Below are positions 9,317 through 18,866 of a stretch of DNA of 64,000 nt, in pieces. Numbering within the stretch: position 1 is the stretch's first letter; each line of letters begins with the position of its first letter. The notes under the pieces are model-generated. The model was not told the DNA's origin, ran no database searches, and saw only the letters and a program-made list of their open reading frames with translations. The DNA is from Thermoplasmata archaeon (lineage in GTDB: Archaea > Thermoplasmatota > Thermoplasmata > Thermoplasmatales > GCA-001856825). The stretch spans positions 310,001-374,000 of the forward strand of contig JAJYUZ010000001.1 in assembly GCA_021792255.1 (NCBI GenBank). Direction: 5' to 3'. Both the position numbers and the translations under genes were made by a program.

Positions 9317-9751
9317 ATGCTCGATAGCGATGCATCCACTGCGAAGACACTTACATTAGTCGCCATAATATTACAAACCATCTTCTTTGCAATAGGAGCA
9401 TTTGCCACATTGATCTTATCATTATTTTTCGCTGCGTCAAGAACAATTACATATAATGGAACCGTCACTAGGACTGTCGTCAGCACGGGCGGCGTTACAA
9501 TTGTGGGATTGATTTTCTCAATATTTTTCGTAATAGCAATAGTATGGATCCTCCTCGATTATTTCTTGATCTATAAGAAACTCGCAGACGGAAAAGTGCA
9601 AGAGGCAGAAACACCGTCACTGGTGCTGGGCTTGATTCAGTTAATACTAGGGGGAGTCATTACCGGGATTTTGCTGATACTTGCTTATGTGAAGATCAGA
9701 GATTCCTTACAGAAGAACCCGCCCCAGACAATCAATATGCCCCAGCAATGA
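9317..9751 (+). CDS. Small membrane protein of unknown function
   Basis: About 144 residues with three clear hydrophobic helices: roughly residues 10-40, 58-83 and 100-125. A short soluble loop lies between the second and third, and the C-terminus is rich in Pro, Gln and Asn. I do not recognise the family. The ORF track starts at GTG 9296, but a strong TATA-like tttttatacc at 9286-9295 would overlap that start. It sits about 25 bases before ATG 9317, so the later start is preferred and the mRNA is probably leaderless. The gene stands alone between the S51 peptidase and the convergent LhgO-like gene. Confidence 0.7.
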   Translation: MLDSDASTAKTLTLVAIILQTIFFAIGAFATLILSLFFAASRTITYNGTVTRTVVSTGGVTIVGLIFSIFFVIAIVWILLDYFLIYKKLADGKVQEAETPSLVLGLIQLILGGVITGILLILAYVKIRDSLQKNPPQTINMPQQ

Positions 9752-9842
9752 TGCCGGAAACTGATACAATGCAAACGCGAATTTCTTTTTAGCGCAAGCG
9801 ATGATAGTTACTCCATATTAGAAACAATAGAAATTAACTGAA

Positions 9843-10955
9843 TTATTTTACTTCATTCTCGTACATTTCAGAGATAAGATCTGAGATGGCGGGAGATGCC
9901 GTCAAGCCTGGCGATTCTATTCCAATAAGATTTATGAGTCCTGGCAGTCCATTCCCTTCCTCATTCATTATCACGAAATCCTTGAATGAATCGTTCGGTC
10001 CTTGAATCTTGGGTCTTATCCCAGAAGAATCTTCGTTTATCTGGGCGTTATCAATAGAAGGTAGATAGCCCCTTACGTCCTTACGGAACTCTTCTTCCCT
10101 GGTCTCAACCCTGTAATCTATTTTGTCGACGTAATACGAGTTTGGTCCCATTTTGATCGAGCCAGAAATGTCTGGAGTAAGGTGTATTCCGAGTCCCGCC
10201 CCTGCAGGAACTGGATACACTAAACGCCTTACCAGAGGAGTGCCGGTTATTCTAAAGTAGTCGCCTTTGCAATAATGGAGGCGGTATCCAAGTCTGTCCA
10301 CGTCCAGTCCCGCCATCTCTGCAACTCTATCAGCGTATAAGCCCGCAGAATTAATGACAGTATTCGCCACGATTACGAATTCGTCGTTTGAGCTCCTCGC
10401 AGTAATCTCATATCCTGAATTTCCTTTCCTTATCGACTTGACAACAGTATTTGTCGAAATAATTGCGCCGTTTATGCCGATCTTAGCTTGATAGTAATTC
10501 ATGAGTTCATCGGGTTCTACTATGCCGGAAGAAGGAGAATATAAGGCCCGGTCTGCTGCGACATTCGGTTCCATCTTTTTGATCTGATCACTGTCAAGGA
10601 GCTCCAAGTCCAGTATCCCATTTTCTTCCCCCTGCCTCTTGAGTTTTTCTATCTCCTTTATCTCTCTTTCTCCTCTCGCTACCGTCAGCTTACCCAGTCT
10701 CTTGTAAGGAATTCTATTCCTCCCACAAAGGTCGTACATTTTCCTATTTCCTTTGACGCACAGTTCTGCCTTCAGGGAATCCCTGGGATAGTGAATTCCG
10801 GAATGGATGACGCCGCTATTGTGGCTACTCACTTCCTGGCCAACTCTCTTGTTCTTTTCAAATATGAAAACGTCTTTGTTAAGCTCGGAAAGTTTGGCAG
10901 CGATTGCGAGCCCTACCACGCCCCCTCCGATTATCACTATATTTGCTCTTTCCAT
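9843..10955 (-). CDS. FAD-dependent L-2-hydroxyglutarate oxidase-like enzyme
   Basis: The 370-residue DAO-superfamily flavoprotein starts with the Rossmann fingerprint VIIGGGVVGLAIAAKLSE. It has the SSHNSGVIHSGIHYP block characteristic of L-2-hydroxyglutarate oxidases, and a C-terminal GIESPGLTASPAIS flavin contact. It would oxidise L-2-hydroxyglutarate or a close 2-hydroxyacid, passing electrons to O2 or quinone. A role as a glycerol-3-phosphate dehydrogenase relative is less likely given the SSHNSGVIH motif. The ATG at 10953-10955 is the clear start. Confidence 0.85.
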   Translation of the reverse strand: MERANIVIIGGGVVGLAIAAKLSELNKDVFIFEKNKRVGQEVSSHNSGVIHSGIHYPRDSLKAELCVKGNRKMYDLCGRNRIPYKRLGKLTVARGEREIKEIEKLKRQGEENGILDLELLDSDQIKKMEPNVAADRALYSPSSGIVEPDELMNYYQAKIGINGAIISTNTVVKSIRKGNSGYEITARSSNDEFVIVANTVINSAGLYADRVAEMAGLDVDRLGYRLHYCKGDYFRITGTPLVRRLVYPVPAGAGLGIHLTPDISGSIKMGPNSYYVDKIDYRVETREEEFRKDVRGYLPSIDNAQINEDSSGIRPKIQGPNDSFKDFVIMNEEGNGLPGLINLIGIESPGLTASPAISDLISEMYENEVK

Positions 10956-11070
10956 GGATTACAGGAATGAAATCTGTTTTAATGGAAGTTCTTTTTGGTG
11001 TTTTCGACCTGACTGCTAACATATCGCTATAAATGTCAGATCGGAGGACTTAGTACGAATGACCCTTAAC

Positions 11071-12870
11071 TCATTCTGCCTTGCCCGAAAATGTATTTAA
11101 GCTTCTCCTGTAGAGCTCCGTGAAAATACCCTCCTCCTTTGATAGATAGTCTAGGGTACCCTCCTGGACAACCATGCCTTTTTCCAAAACGATAATCCTG
11201 TCTGCAAGAGTGATGAGAGAGAATCTGTGGGAGATTAGAATCAGGGTCCCGTTCTTAGTATAATTTCTCATTGCAGTGATTATGCTCTTTTCAGACTTCG
11301 AATCTATCTGGGCGGTAGCCTCGTCCATGATTATGATATCGGGATTTCGGACAAACGCCCTCATTATTGAGACTGCCTGTCTCTGTCCCTCAGAAAGATT
11401 CCTGCCCATTTCTCCTACAGGAGAGTCTAAACCCTTTGGAAGCGAGTGGAAGATTTCATTCATTCCGTATCTTTTGATGAGCGACAGAACCTCCTCTCTT
11501 GTAATTCCTCTCTTAGAGTATTCGATGTTCTCAAAGATCGAACCATTGAATAGGAAGGGCTCCTGTAGAACGGGGATTATGAGCTTTCTGTACTCTCTCG
11601 TCTCGACACTCCAGAGATTTTTCATGTCTATCGTTATTTCCCCTTCCTCTGGGGATTTAAACTTCAATATGACGTTCGTGAGGGTCGTCTTGCCAGCTCC
11701 GGTCCTTCCAACTATCGCAACGCACTCACCTTTCTTTATTTCGATCGAGATGTTTGACAATGCAACACTGCTTTCGTAGGTCGCCTTAATCTTGTCCGTA
11801 ATTATGGAATCCGAGAATGCCGGGATCGGATCTTTCCCGAAATCACTATCAGGGTTGCTATCTATGATGCTGTAAATTCTCGAAGCTCCTACGACAGAAT
11901 TCTGGTAAGTATTGTAGAGTTGTGATAGCTGTACGATAGGATTGAAAAACTGCTGAACGTACGCAATGAATGCAACGACGATTCCTAGACTGATCTGACC
12001 ATTTAGCAGAGAAATCGATCCCTCGTAGATTACGAGGACCATTCCCACTGCCTCTATTACCCTTATAATCGAACTATAAAATGATGACAACCGAGTAGCG
12101 ACCATGTTTGCTCTGAAATTATCGGAATTGAGTGATTCGAATTTGCTCTCCGTGTGTGACTCGATATTGAATGCTTTTACGGTCCTGATCGCTGCAATCG
12201 TTTCTGCCAGATTCCCGGTTATGGCTGCTATCGCCCTCCTCGTCCTGAGATAATTTGATCTAACTCTCGTTTGCAATGTGATCGTAAAAATTCCAAGTAT
12301 GGGCATGACGATAAGACTGTAGAGGGCAAGTCTCGTATCAAGATGAAACATTATTCCTGCAGCAATGATTATGGTCGTGACCCCTGAAATCACTTGAGGA
12401 AGCTGGTAAGTGAGAAAGTCGGAAATTGACTCAGAATCGTTCGAAATTCTGCTTATCAGATACCCGACCTTAACCTTGCTGAAGAACTCGAGGGGAACTC
12501 TCTGCAATTTCTCGAATGACCTGTCCCTCATTCTCTTGATCACTCCCTGAGCGACCTTGGTTGAGCTGAGCGCCATCCACCTGTTGCTGAAAAACTGAAC
12601 GAAATATAGCAGGAAGAAGAGGGTCGCATACACCAGGAGTAAGTGTGCATTCCTAGACAGAATAGAATTTACGGCAAATCCTAGAGCTAGAGGATAAAGC
12701 ACCCCGGCGATAGCCGTGACCACTACCGAGATGACAAACTGCGCAGATTCCTTCTTCCAGTAAAAGATGTCCTTGACCATTCTGAGCATTGTTCTTTTCC
12801 CTTTCTCCGGTTTTAGGAACTTGTCCTCTAAAGCATCATATCCTGTCGACATACCGACCCTCCTCCCCAT
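11071..12870 (-). CDS. ABC exporter half-transporter, catalytically competent Walker B partner
   Basis: The 599-residue protein has six transmembrane helices in the first 330 residues followed by one nucleotide-binding domain. Walker A is GRTGAGKTT, Walker B is IIIMDEATAQID with the catalytic Glu, and the H-loop is ISHR. Its signature is LSEGQRQA instead of LSGGQ. Its gene overlaps the 3' end of the upstream partner by 35 bases. Together they form a heterodimeric type IV exporter. The deviant LSEGQ would face the defective Walker B of the partner. Substrate is unknown; lipids or drugs are typical for this class. Confidence 0.93.
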   Translation of the reverse strand: MGRRVGMSTGYDALEDKFLKPEKGKRTMLRMVKDIFYWKKESAQFVISVVVTAIAGVLYPLALGFAVNSILSRNAHLLLVYATLFFLLYFVQFFSNRWMALSSTKVAQGVIKRMRDRSFEKLQRVPLEFFSKVKVGYLISRISNDSESISDFLTYQLPQVISGVTTIIIAAGIMFHLDTRLALYSLIVMPILGIFTITLQTRVRSNYLRTRRAIAAITGNLAETIAAIRTVKAFNIESHTESKFESLNSDNFRANMVATRLSSFYSSIIRVIEAVGMVLVIYEGSISLLNGQISLGIVVAFIAYVQQFFNPIVQLSQLYNTYQNSVVGASRIYSIIDSNPDSDFGKDPIPAFSDSIITDKIKATYESSVALSNISIEIKKGECVAIVGRTGAGKTTLTNVILKFKSPEEGEITIDMKNLWSVETREYRKLIIPVLQEPFLFNGSIFENIEYSKRGITREEVLSLIKRYGMNEIFHSLPKGLDSPVGEMGRNLSEGQRQAVSIMRAFVRNPDIIIMDEATAQIDSKSEKSIITAMRNYTKNGTLILISHRFSLITLADRIIVLEKGMVVQEGTLDYLSKEEGIFTELYRRSLNTFSGKAE

Positions 12871-14563
12871 AAGTTTCTTCCTTGAGCTCCCCTTCTTCTA
12901 TCACAAGCACCTTGTTGGCAAATGATAATGCAGAGGCTCTAAGACTGATCATCAGAATTATCGTGTCCTTGAGCGATGCCTTCAGATTGTCAAATATGCT
13001 GATCTCTGTGTCAGGATCCACGCTGGACGTGGCATCATCGAGGATCAGTATCAAAGGATTCCTGAGAACTGCCCTAGCTATCGCAATCCGCTGTCTTTGC
13101 CCACCAGAAAGAGTGATTCCCCTCTCGCCTATGACCGTATCATATTTCAGAGGAAGGGACTCTATAAATTCCGAGATCGATGCAAGTGCGGATGCTCTCT
13201 TTACCTCGGCGTCGGAGGCCTGAATTCCAAACAGAATGTTTTCCTTGATGGTACCGGACAACAGAATTATCTCTTGTGGTACTATTGATATTCTGCTCCT
13301 AAGCAGACTAATAGGAATGTCCTTGATGTTTCTCGATCCTATAGAAATGACTCCGGAGTCAGAATCATAATATCTAGTTATCAAGTTTACCATCGAGGTC
13401 TTGCCTGCACCCGTCTTTCCCGTAATTCCAATGAACTCTCCCGGAAGGGCTCTGAAGGTCACGTCTTTCAGAATAACGATATCACCTCTGGTGAACCTTA
13501 CGTGATCGAAACCTAGCATACCCGGGAGAAGACTTTCGCCGGAGCTAGCAACATCCTCCTCTCCGCCGGAAGCTGTTATCTCCTGTATCCTTCCGATTGC
13601 TGCCCTGGAATTTTCAGAAAACACTATCATTCTGCCTAGGAATGATACCGGGCTCGTCAGCATGGCGAATATTGTCACCGCCGCCACCAGACCACCAACA
13701 CTAGTCCTGTTGACCAGATCTAAATACCCTCCAAAACCGATAACAGAGCTAGATACCACGGCAACCGCCAAAGGCATGAGATTGTTGAAGGTGTTCCTCG
13801 ATTTTACTACCCTATAGTTTTCATCGTAGTACTCCTTGGTCATTGCAGAGTACTTATCCACTTCCTGGTTCTCGGCTGCCAAGCCTCTTACGACCCTTTG
13901 ACCGACTACGTTCTCTTGAAGGGTCTCTCCAAGCTTTCCGTAAGTCGTCCTTATCTCCTTCCATATTGGTCTCTGTCTCCTAGACGAAAGCATGCCCAGG
14001 ATGATCAAGACCGGAACTATCAGAGCGAGAAGGAGGGAGAACAAGGGAGATACAAGAAAGAGAAGAACGAAAGCTTCGATGATTAGGAATATTGTAGGAA
14101 ACAAGTTTGTGAACATGGATAGATTGAAATTCCGTGTTGCCTCGATGTCCATGGTCCCTCTCGAAAGCAAGTCTCCGGAAGTTTGTGTTTCAAAGAACAA
14201 AAACCGCTTCCTTACAAGATGGGCGACGAGATCCTTTCTCAGATTGAACGCGAACGTCTGGCTTATGTACTGCCCCCCATAGTTGACTATGAAACTCACC
14301 ATGCCCGAAATGGAGTAGGCTATGACGATCAGAATGCTTATGTGAAGTATTGATGAATAATCTCCAGCTTCGAGTGCTGAAACAGCATCTCCTATGTAGA
14401 TTGGGACGAGAAGGAGAGTAAAATTTGAGACCATTCCAGCTACTATGACCAACGTGAAAATTCCCCGCCTGTTCTTCAGATAGGGTCTGGCAAAAAGTAC
14501 TGGTTCGAACACTTTCAAGAATGATCCTAATCTCACCTTTAGTTGCACTCGGTCAACAGACAT
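12836..14563 (-). CDS. ABC exporter half-transporter with degenerate Walker B and H-loop
   Basis: A 575-residue TMD-NBD half transporter. Walker A (GKTGAGKTS) and signature (LSGGQRQR) are canonical. Walker B ends LILILDDATSSVD, with Asp in place of the catalytic Glu. The H-loop reads MISLRASAL without the switch His. These are the expected lesions of the non-hydrolysing site in asymmetric heterodimeric exporters. It is the first gene of the pair, starting at ATG 14561-14563 behind an A/T-rich stretch. Confidence 0.93.
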   Translation of the reverse strand: MSVDRVQLKVRLGSFLKVFEPVLFARPYLKNRRGIFTLVIVAGMVSNFTLLLVPIYIGDAVSALEAGDYSSILHISILIVIAYSISGMVSFIVNYGGQYISQTFAFNLRKDLVAHLVRKRFLFFETQTSGDLLSRGTMDIEATRNFNLSMFTNLFPTIFLIIEAFVLLFLVSPLFSLLLALIVPVLIILGMLSSRRQRPIWKEIRTTYGKLGETLQENVVGQRVVRGLAAENQEVDKYSAMTKEYYDENYRVVKSRNTFNNLMPLAVAVVSSSVIGFGGYLDLVNRTSVGGLVAAVTIFAMLTSPVSFLGRMIVFSENSRAAIGRIQEITASGGEEDVASSGESLLPGMLGFDHVRFTRGDIVILKDVTFRALPGEFIGITGKTGAGKTSMVNLITRYYDSDSGVISIGSRNIKDIPISLLRSRISIVPQEIILLSGTIKENILFGIQASDAEVKRASALASISEFIESLPLKYDTVIGERGITLSGGQRQRIAIARAVLRNPLILILDDATSSVDPDTEISIFDNLKASLKDTIILMISLRASALSFANKVLVIEEGELKEETYGEEGRYVDRI

Positions 14564-14785
14564 TGTTTGGTTTTTCTCCCTGACTTATGATTTCCGAGAT
14601 GATGGCTGTAGATATTATTTTTTGGATTAGGGCAATAAATTTTCTATTGAATTTTTGGGAGTTTTGAATCTGTAATTGGCATCGATCCTAGAGAGCGGTG
14701 AAAGAAATTCTAGACTATCTCTTCATTTTTACATTCACCTTTTTGCTACGCTAATGATTAAATAGAGTGTCCGTCATGTCAAAAC

Positions 14786-17263
14786 ATGACGCGGAAATTA
14801 CTCGTCTTTTTGGTGCTTGTGATTTCAGTCGTAATGCTCGTGCCTGGCATTTCGATGCTCCAAAATTCTCACGCACCTACGGCCATAAAAACGCCTTCTA
14901 TCACGTCGGTCAGTCCCGCCGGTCTCGGAACAAACATCGTAAGCAGCCCACCAACCACGTATAAGCACTATTTCCCACCGAACTTCAATGCAAGGACTAA
15001 GGAAGTTAATGGTGTTGTGACGCCTCTGTACTCGACAAGCCCTGCTCCAATGGGAGTTGGTTCATGGGGAATCACCAACAATTCTGGTGCGATTACTGGA
15101 TATGTTCTCAACACATCAAGTTTTGAGGGGACTGCGGTTCTAAACAATCTTACGACGGTAGACTTGACGAACGACGGACCTGATCAGTACACGATGCAGC
15201 TCAATACGATATTAAGAAACGTTACGCTCTTTGGGAATTCGAGCTTCGTCTTCTGGAATCAGAATGTAGTTCTCTACACGGCACACAATCACACTCTGAC
15301 TTTCGAAGACAATATTTGGAATTTCACTAGCTCTTCTTTCCTTATGAATAATAACACCTTTTACAGCTATGATGGCAACCTTATTGCTCCATACTATTAC
15401 TACGCAGTCGGACCCTCCCTGTCAGTGAGTTACCCATTCACCGTTCACCTTTTCCTCAATTCTACCATGATAAACAACAGAGATGCAGTTTTCTTCAATT
15501 ACTCAGTAATTTCTTCTAACGGGACATACACAGGTTCCTATGACAGAGTCATTTTCAACAGCACCTACGGAATGCCTTCGACTTTCAGTACTCCTACTGC
15601 ATACTACCAGATAAACGGATTCCAAGTCACCCCTAACGGGTTTTTGCCATATGACGCAGAACTCATGATAGGAGGACCTGGAGGAGGAAGTACGACAAAC
15701 GTATTCTCCATAAACGGTACTATGACCTTATCATACCTTCCATCCGGATCAACGACCAGCCAGTACATTTCTGTGCCTTCCGCATATGACTTTGGAACGG
15801 ACACTGGTGAGACAGCATCCGGCATTGCAGAATGGTGGACTGGAAATACCGTTCACTTAGGTACGGGACCTTCCTTACTCTATCCAATGTGGAATATATC
15901 TTCGAATTCGGGGTACCAGACCTTGTCCGGTACTGTGACTCCGTCCAATTCGTTTATCTTCATGAGCAATGGGACGTTCAGTGATCCTTATGCAGCTTGG
16001 GCTCCGGTCAACAATGATGGATCGTTCAATTATCAGCTTGCTCCTGGAATTTACTCTGGAAGGGTTCTGATGAGCGACTATGTTCCTCAGAATTTCTCAT
16101 TCACTTCATCCGCATCCGTGAGCATATCTCTTGTGAAGAACACTGCAAAGGGCATCTACACACCTCTGGTCGCTATGAACAACCAGCAACTCCAGTATAT
16201 CTCTTCGAGCGGAAATGGTACCCAGGGCAACCCTTACGTGATTGAAAACAACCAGTACTTTGCCATAGATCCTCTGTTCTGGGAATGGAATGACTATCTC
16301 TTCCCTGTGTTCTCCGGTATATTGCTTGTGGACACCAGCGCATATGTGCTGATATCGCATGCAGCGCCATTCCTGATATACTATCCATCCTTCACGTACC
16401 CGGTTTTGGACTATTACGGCCTTCCAACCTATAACTTCATGCCAACGGAACTCTACGGCACTTCGCACGTTTCTATAATGAACAGTCAGTATACGGGATG
16501 GTTCCCTTCGGCTTTCCAGTCAACCTACGGTTATCCGGTGATAGGAAATGTAATCACTTGGAATGCCTCTTCTACTCTGATAGCAAACAATGACTTCCTC
16601 GATATGGGCGCCTCAGTTACTGTATATGGAGGATCAGGCAACCTGATCTGGGGGAACTATTTTGAGCAGAGTGAGCCGATCGCACCAGCTGGTTTACTTG
16701 CGTTCGGACCCGATCCGATTGGACTGACAATATATTCTTCGGACAACACGATATTCAACAACAATTTCTACGTTCTTATCACGACCTTGTCTCCTGCGTA
16801 CAACATATACAACGGAGCAACAACGCTCTATAACAACACCTGGAATGTCACGGCTGAGCCTTCTACAACCGCCACAGCGTTCAACGGTCAGTCTCTATCA
16901 GGCAGCGTAGTGGACAATGGTTACGTCTCTGGAAACGTCTACTGGGATGAAATCCCAGGACAGCCTTACAACGATTCTGGATTCGTCGCCAGCGGCTATG
17001 ATTATTCACCGGTCGTTCCGAATGTGTACAACGTCACAGTAACGTTAAACAACCTCAAACCCGGAATGACGGCAAACGTATATCTCGTCCAGGATAGTCA
17101 GTACCAATATCTTTTCGAGAACTCGGGTACCTCCACTGTGACAGTTCCGACTTTCAACGGAACTTACTTCATTGTAGTCGTTGCCCAGGGACAGTTCTAC
17201 TTCGATTACAAACAGACAGTAACAGTCAACGGAAACTCAGTAGCAGTCACAATAAACCTTTGA
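14786..17263 (+). CDS. Thermopsin-family acid protease (peptidase A5), secreted
   Basis: The 825-residue protein has an N-terminal signal peptide (RKLLVFLVLVISVVMLVPGIS). It then has the thermopsin core: PMGVGSWGI, NTSSFEG, and a long Asn/Thr/Tyr-rich region containing VVLYTAHNHTLTFEDNIW. Many N-x-S/T sequons suggest heavy glycosylation. Thermopsins are pepstatin-insensitive acid proteases that act outside the cell at low pH. The C-terminal third looks like beta-helix/Ig-type repeats (GNGTQGNPYVIEN, NTIFNNNFY) ending in a sandwich domain. There is no C-terminal anchor. The ATG at 14786 precedes the signal peptide directly and is preferred. Confidence 0.88.
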   Translation: MTRKLLVFLVLVISVVMLVPGISMLQNSHAPTAIKTPSITSVSPAGLGTNIVSSPPTTYKHYFPPNFNARTKEVNGVVTPLYSTSPAPMGVGSWGITNNSGAITGYVLNTSSFEGTAVLNNLTTVDLTNDGPDQYTMQLNTILRNVTLFGNSSFVFWNQNVVLYTAHNHTLTFEDNIWNFTSSSFLMNNNTFYSYDGNLIAPYYYYAVGPSLSVSYPFTVHLFLNSTMINNRDAVFFNYSVISSNGTYTGSYDRVIFNSTYGMPSTFSTPTAYYQINGFQVTPNGFLPYDAELMIGGPGGGSTTNVFSINGTMTLSYLPSGSTTSQYISVPSAYDFGTDTGETASGIAEWWTGNTVHLGTGPSLLYPMWNISSNSGYQTLSGTVTPSNSFIFMSNGTFSDPYAAWAPVNNDGSFNYQLAPGIYSGRVLMSDYVPQNFSFTSSASVSISLVKNTAKGIYTPLVAMNNQQLQYISSSGNGTQGNPYVIENNQYFAIDPLFWEWNDYLFPVFSGILLVDTSAYVLISHAAPFLIYYPSFTYPVLDYYGLPTYNFMPTELYGTSHVSIMNSQYTGWFPSAFQSTYGYPVIGNVITWNASSTLIANNDFLDMGASVTVYGGSGNLIWGNYFEQSEPIAPAGLLAFGPDPIGLTIYSSDNTIFNNNFYVLITTLSPAYNIYNGATTLYNNTWNVTAEPSTTATAFNGQSLSGSVVDNGYVSGNVYWDEIPGQPYNDSGFVASGYDYSPVVPNVYNVTVTLNNLKPGMTANVYLVQDSQYQYLFENSGTSTVTVPTFNGTYFIVVVAQGQFYFDYKQTVTVNGNSVAVTINL

Positions 17264-17267
17264 TCAC

Positions 17268-17299
17268 TTTTCTTTCTCCTTTTTTTTCTTTTTCTTTTT
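17268..17299 (+). terminator. Pyrimidine-rich terminator after the thermopsin gene
   Basis: Immediately after the stop the plus strand runs through several T-tracts separated by single C residues. Oligo-T stretches of this kind are the usual intrinsic termination signal in archaea. No hairpin is needed or seen. Confidence 0.65.
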
Positions 17300-17342
17300 A
17301 AAACCAAGATTATTTATGCCATTTTTATGATTGATATCCCGT

Positions 17343-18098
17343 ATGGATTATGGTTACACCAGCATCATAGGCAAGACCAGGGAAAAAGATGAAGACTCGT
17401 TATTGATCCTCTCGGCACTGTCTTCGTCGAATCAGACTAGCGAGGAGAGGATCCTGGCAGTGGTTGCTGATGGCATGGGTGGAGGGGAATCGGGAGAGAT
17501 CGCTAGCAAGATAGCAGTGGATGCATTCAAGAGCTCCCTTGGTCCTCTAATTCTCAGAGACAAATATCGGAGCATGGAGATTAGGGATATGATGAAGGAA
17601 AGCTTTGTTAGGGCAAATTCCGATATATTGCAGTATGCGAGGGTACAAAACTTCTACTTGATGGGCACAACCGCGACAACCGTGTTCCTCTCTGGGGATC
17701 ACTTGGCTGTCGGAAACATAGGAGACTCTAGAACGTACATTTTTGACTCAAATGGACACACCAAATTCAGAACCAGAGATCACACTTATGTCCAAGGGCT
17801 TGTAGATTCAAAAGAGATTTCCGCGGAAGATGCGCGAAGTGATCCCCGCAGAAACGAACTCACTAGGGCGCTGGGAATAGAAGCAGTTGCTTCACCCGAT
17901 TACTACAGAATAAAAATTAGAAGCGGGGACTCTATCCTGCTCTGCTGTGATGGATTATGGGAAGCTTACAGCGATGAGGAAATCGGAATGTCTGTCGCTT
18001 CTCAAGCTCCCGCTCAAGAAATTGCGAATAGCCTTACGGCATCTGCGAACGAGAAAGACGGGAGTGACAACATCTCCATGATACTTATCAGAACATAG
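17343..18098 (+). CDS. PP2C-family serine/threonine protein phosphatase
   Basis: About 251 residues with all PPM metal-binding motifs: an acidic start (KTREKDEDS), ADGMGGGESGE, GNIGDSRTY, DGLWEAYSDEE and DGSDNISM. It is therefore expected to be an active Mn/Mg-dependent phosphatase removing phosphate from Ser/Thr. The track uses TTG 17331; ATG 17343 sits about 26 bases after a tatttatg box and is preferred. It lies just upstream of the terminal oxidase genes, separated by a T-rich terminator-like stretch. Membership in that operon is unlikely but co-regulation is possible. No kinase is encoded in the window. Confidence 0.9.
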   Translation: MDYGYTSIIGKTREKDEDSLLILSALSSSNQTSEERILAVVADGMGGGESGEIASKIAVDAFKSSLGPLILRDKYRSMEIRDMMKESFVRANSDILQYARVQNFYLMGTTATTVFLSGDHLAVGNIGDSRTYIFDSNGHTKFRTRDHTYVQGLVDSKEISAEDARSDPRRNELTRALGIEAVASPDYYRIKIRSGDSILLCCDGLWEAYSDEEIGMSVASQAPAQEIANSLTASANEKDGSDNISMILIRT

Positions 18099-18156
18099 CC
18101 AATCAAACGTGGAGCGCTGTAAATATGCTCTAATTTTTTTAATATATGTAAGAAAG

Positions 18157-18165
18157 ATTTATTAG
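18157..18165 (+). promoter_or_regulatory. TATA-like box of the terminal oxidase operon
   Basis: The element gatttatta is centred about 26 bases before the TTG that opens the 83-residue gene at 18188. This spacing implies a leaderless transcript starting at or next to the codon, and it marks the start of the oxidase operon. A run of seven T upstream may end the phosphatase transcript. Confidence 0.5.
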
Positions 18166-18187
18166 ACTTAACTTCTATCGGTCTATA

Positions 18188-18439
18188 TTGAAAATCGACA
18201 AGAAAGCGAGGGCAGCGATCATAATATTCGCTGAGGGCGTCATTGTCTATTTTATCACCTCCTATTTCATAATAGGTCCTCTTTTCCGAGAGTTCTACGT
18301 CAGCCAGCCCGTGGTCGGTCAGCTTCCGTATATTACTGCTTACATTTCGGTGGGAATTGCAGCCGCGTTCACTAGCATAGCCCTGGTCGTCTACCCTGCA
18401 TTGAAGTTTAGAGAGTCTGGTGAGGAAGTTGGACAATAA
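18188..18439 (+). CDS. Two-helix membrane protein heading the oxidase operon
   Basis: An 83-residue protein with two hydrophobic helices (about residues 8-29 and 45-68) and a charged N-terminus (MKIDKKAR). It starts with TTG directly at the predicted leaderless position. It overlaps the coxB start by 20 bases, so it belongs to the oxidase operon. A structural small subunit of the heme-copper oxidase or an assembly factor is the natural inference. B-type oxidases have small extra subunits, but this one is longer than subunit IIa of Thermus. I do not recognise a family. Confidence 0.75.
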   Translation: MKIDKKARAAIIIFAEGVIVYFITSYFIIGPLFREFYVSQPVVGQLPYITAYISVGIAAAFTSIALVVYPALKFRESGEEVGQ

Positions 18440-18866
18440 GACTAAAGTGGAACTGATCTGGATTGTTGCGGTCATTGCAATCCTGGGCTGGGCAGCAGTT
18501 TCGAACGCTTCCTACCTCCACACAAATTCGGTCAATATTGCAAACCCGGTCGGAAGTAGTCCAGAGGGAGTCGTTATCAACGTAACTGGCTATCAATGGG
18601 CTTGGGCCTTCCAGTATCCCAACGGAACTATTAGCACTGATGTTTTGTATCTAAACAATAACACAACCTATACTCTTATGGTCTCAAGCAAGGACGTCAT
18701 CCACGATCTTTACATCCCCCAGTTCGGAGTGAATGTCTACGCGGTGAATGGACATCCTAACCAGATAACGTTCAAGCCTACGAAGGCTGGGACTTACATA
18801 TTTGAATGTGTGGAGTACTGTGGCGAATACCACTACGAGATGAGGGGGACGGTGGTGGTCACTTAA
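18420..18866 (+). CDS. coxB: Heme-copper oxidase subunit II with CuA site
   Basis: A 148-residue protein with one N-terminal transmembrane helix (LIWIVAVIAILGWAAV) and a periplasmic cupredoxin domain. The full CuA ligand set is visible: His in VIHDLYIPQFGV, then CVEYCGEYHYEM (Cys-x3-Cys-x3-His-x2-Met). The short size and single helix resemble subunit II of B-type (ba3-like) oxidases. It accepts electrons from a soluble or anchored carrier, probably the cupredoxin encoded two genes downstream. The start is GTG at 18420, inside the end of the preceding gene. Its stop overlaps the coxA start (TAATG). Confidence 0.93.
   Translation: MRKLDNKTKVELIWIVAVIAILGWAAVSNASYLHTNSVNIANPVGSSPEGVVINVTGYQWAWAFQYPNGTISTDVLYLNNNTTYTLMVSSKDVIHDLYIPQFGVNVYAVNGHPNQITFKPTKAGTYIFECVEYCGEYHYEMRGTVVVT

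Noticed and set aside
17268-17299. Low-complexity tract as a repeat element
   Set aside because: Better explained as an oligo-T transcription terminator.
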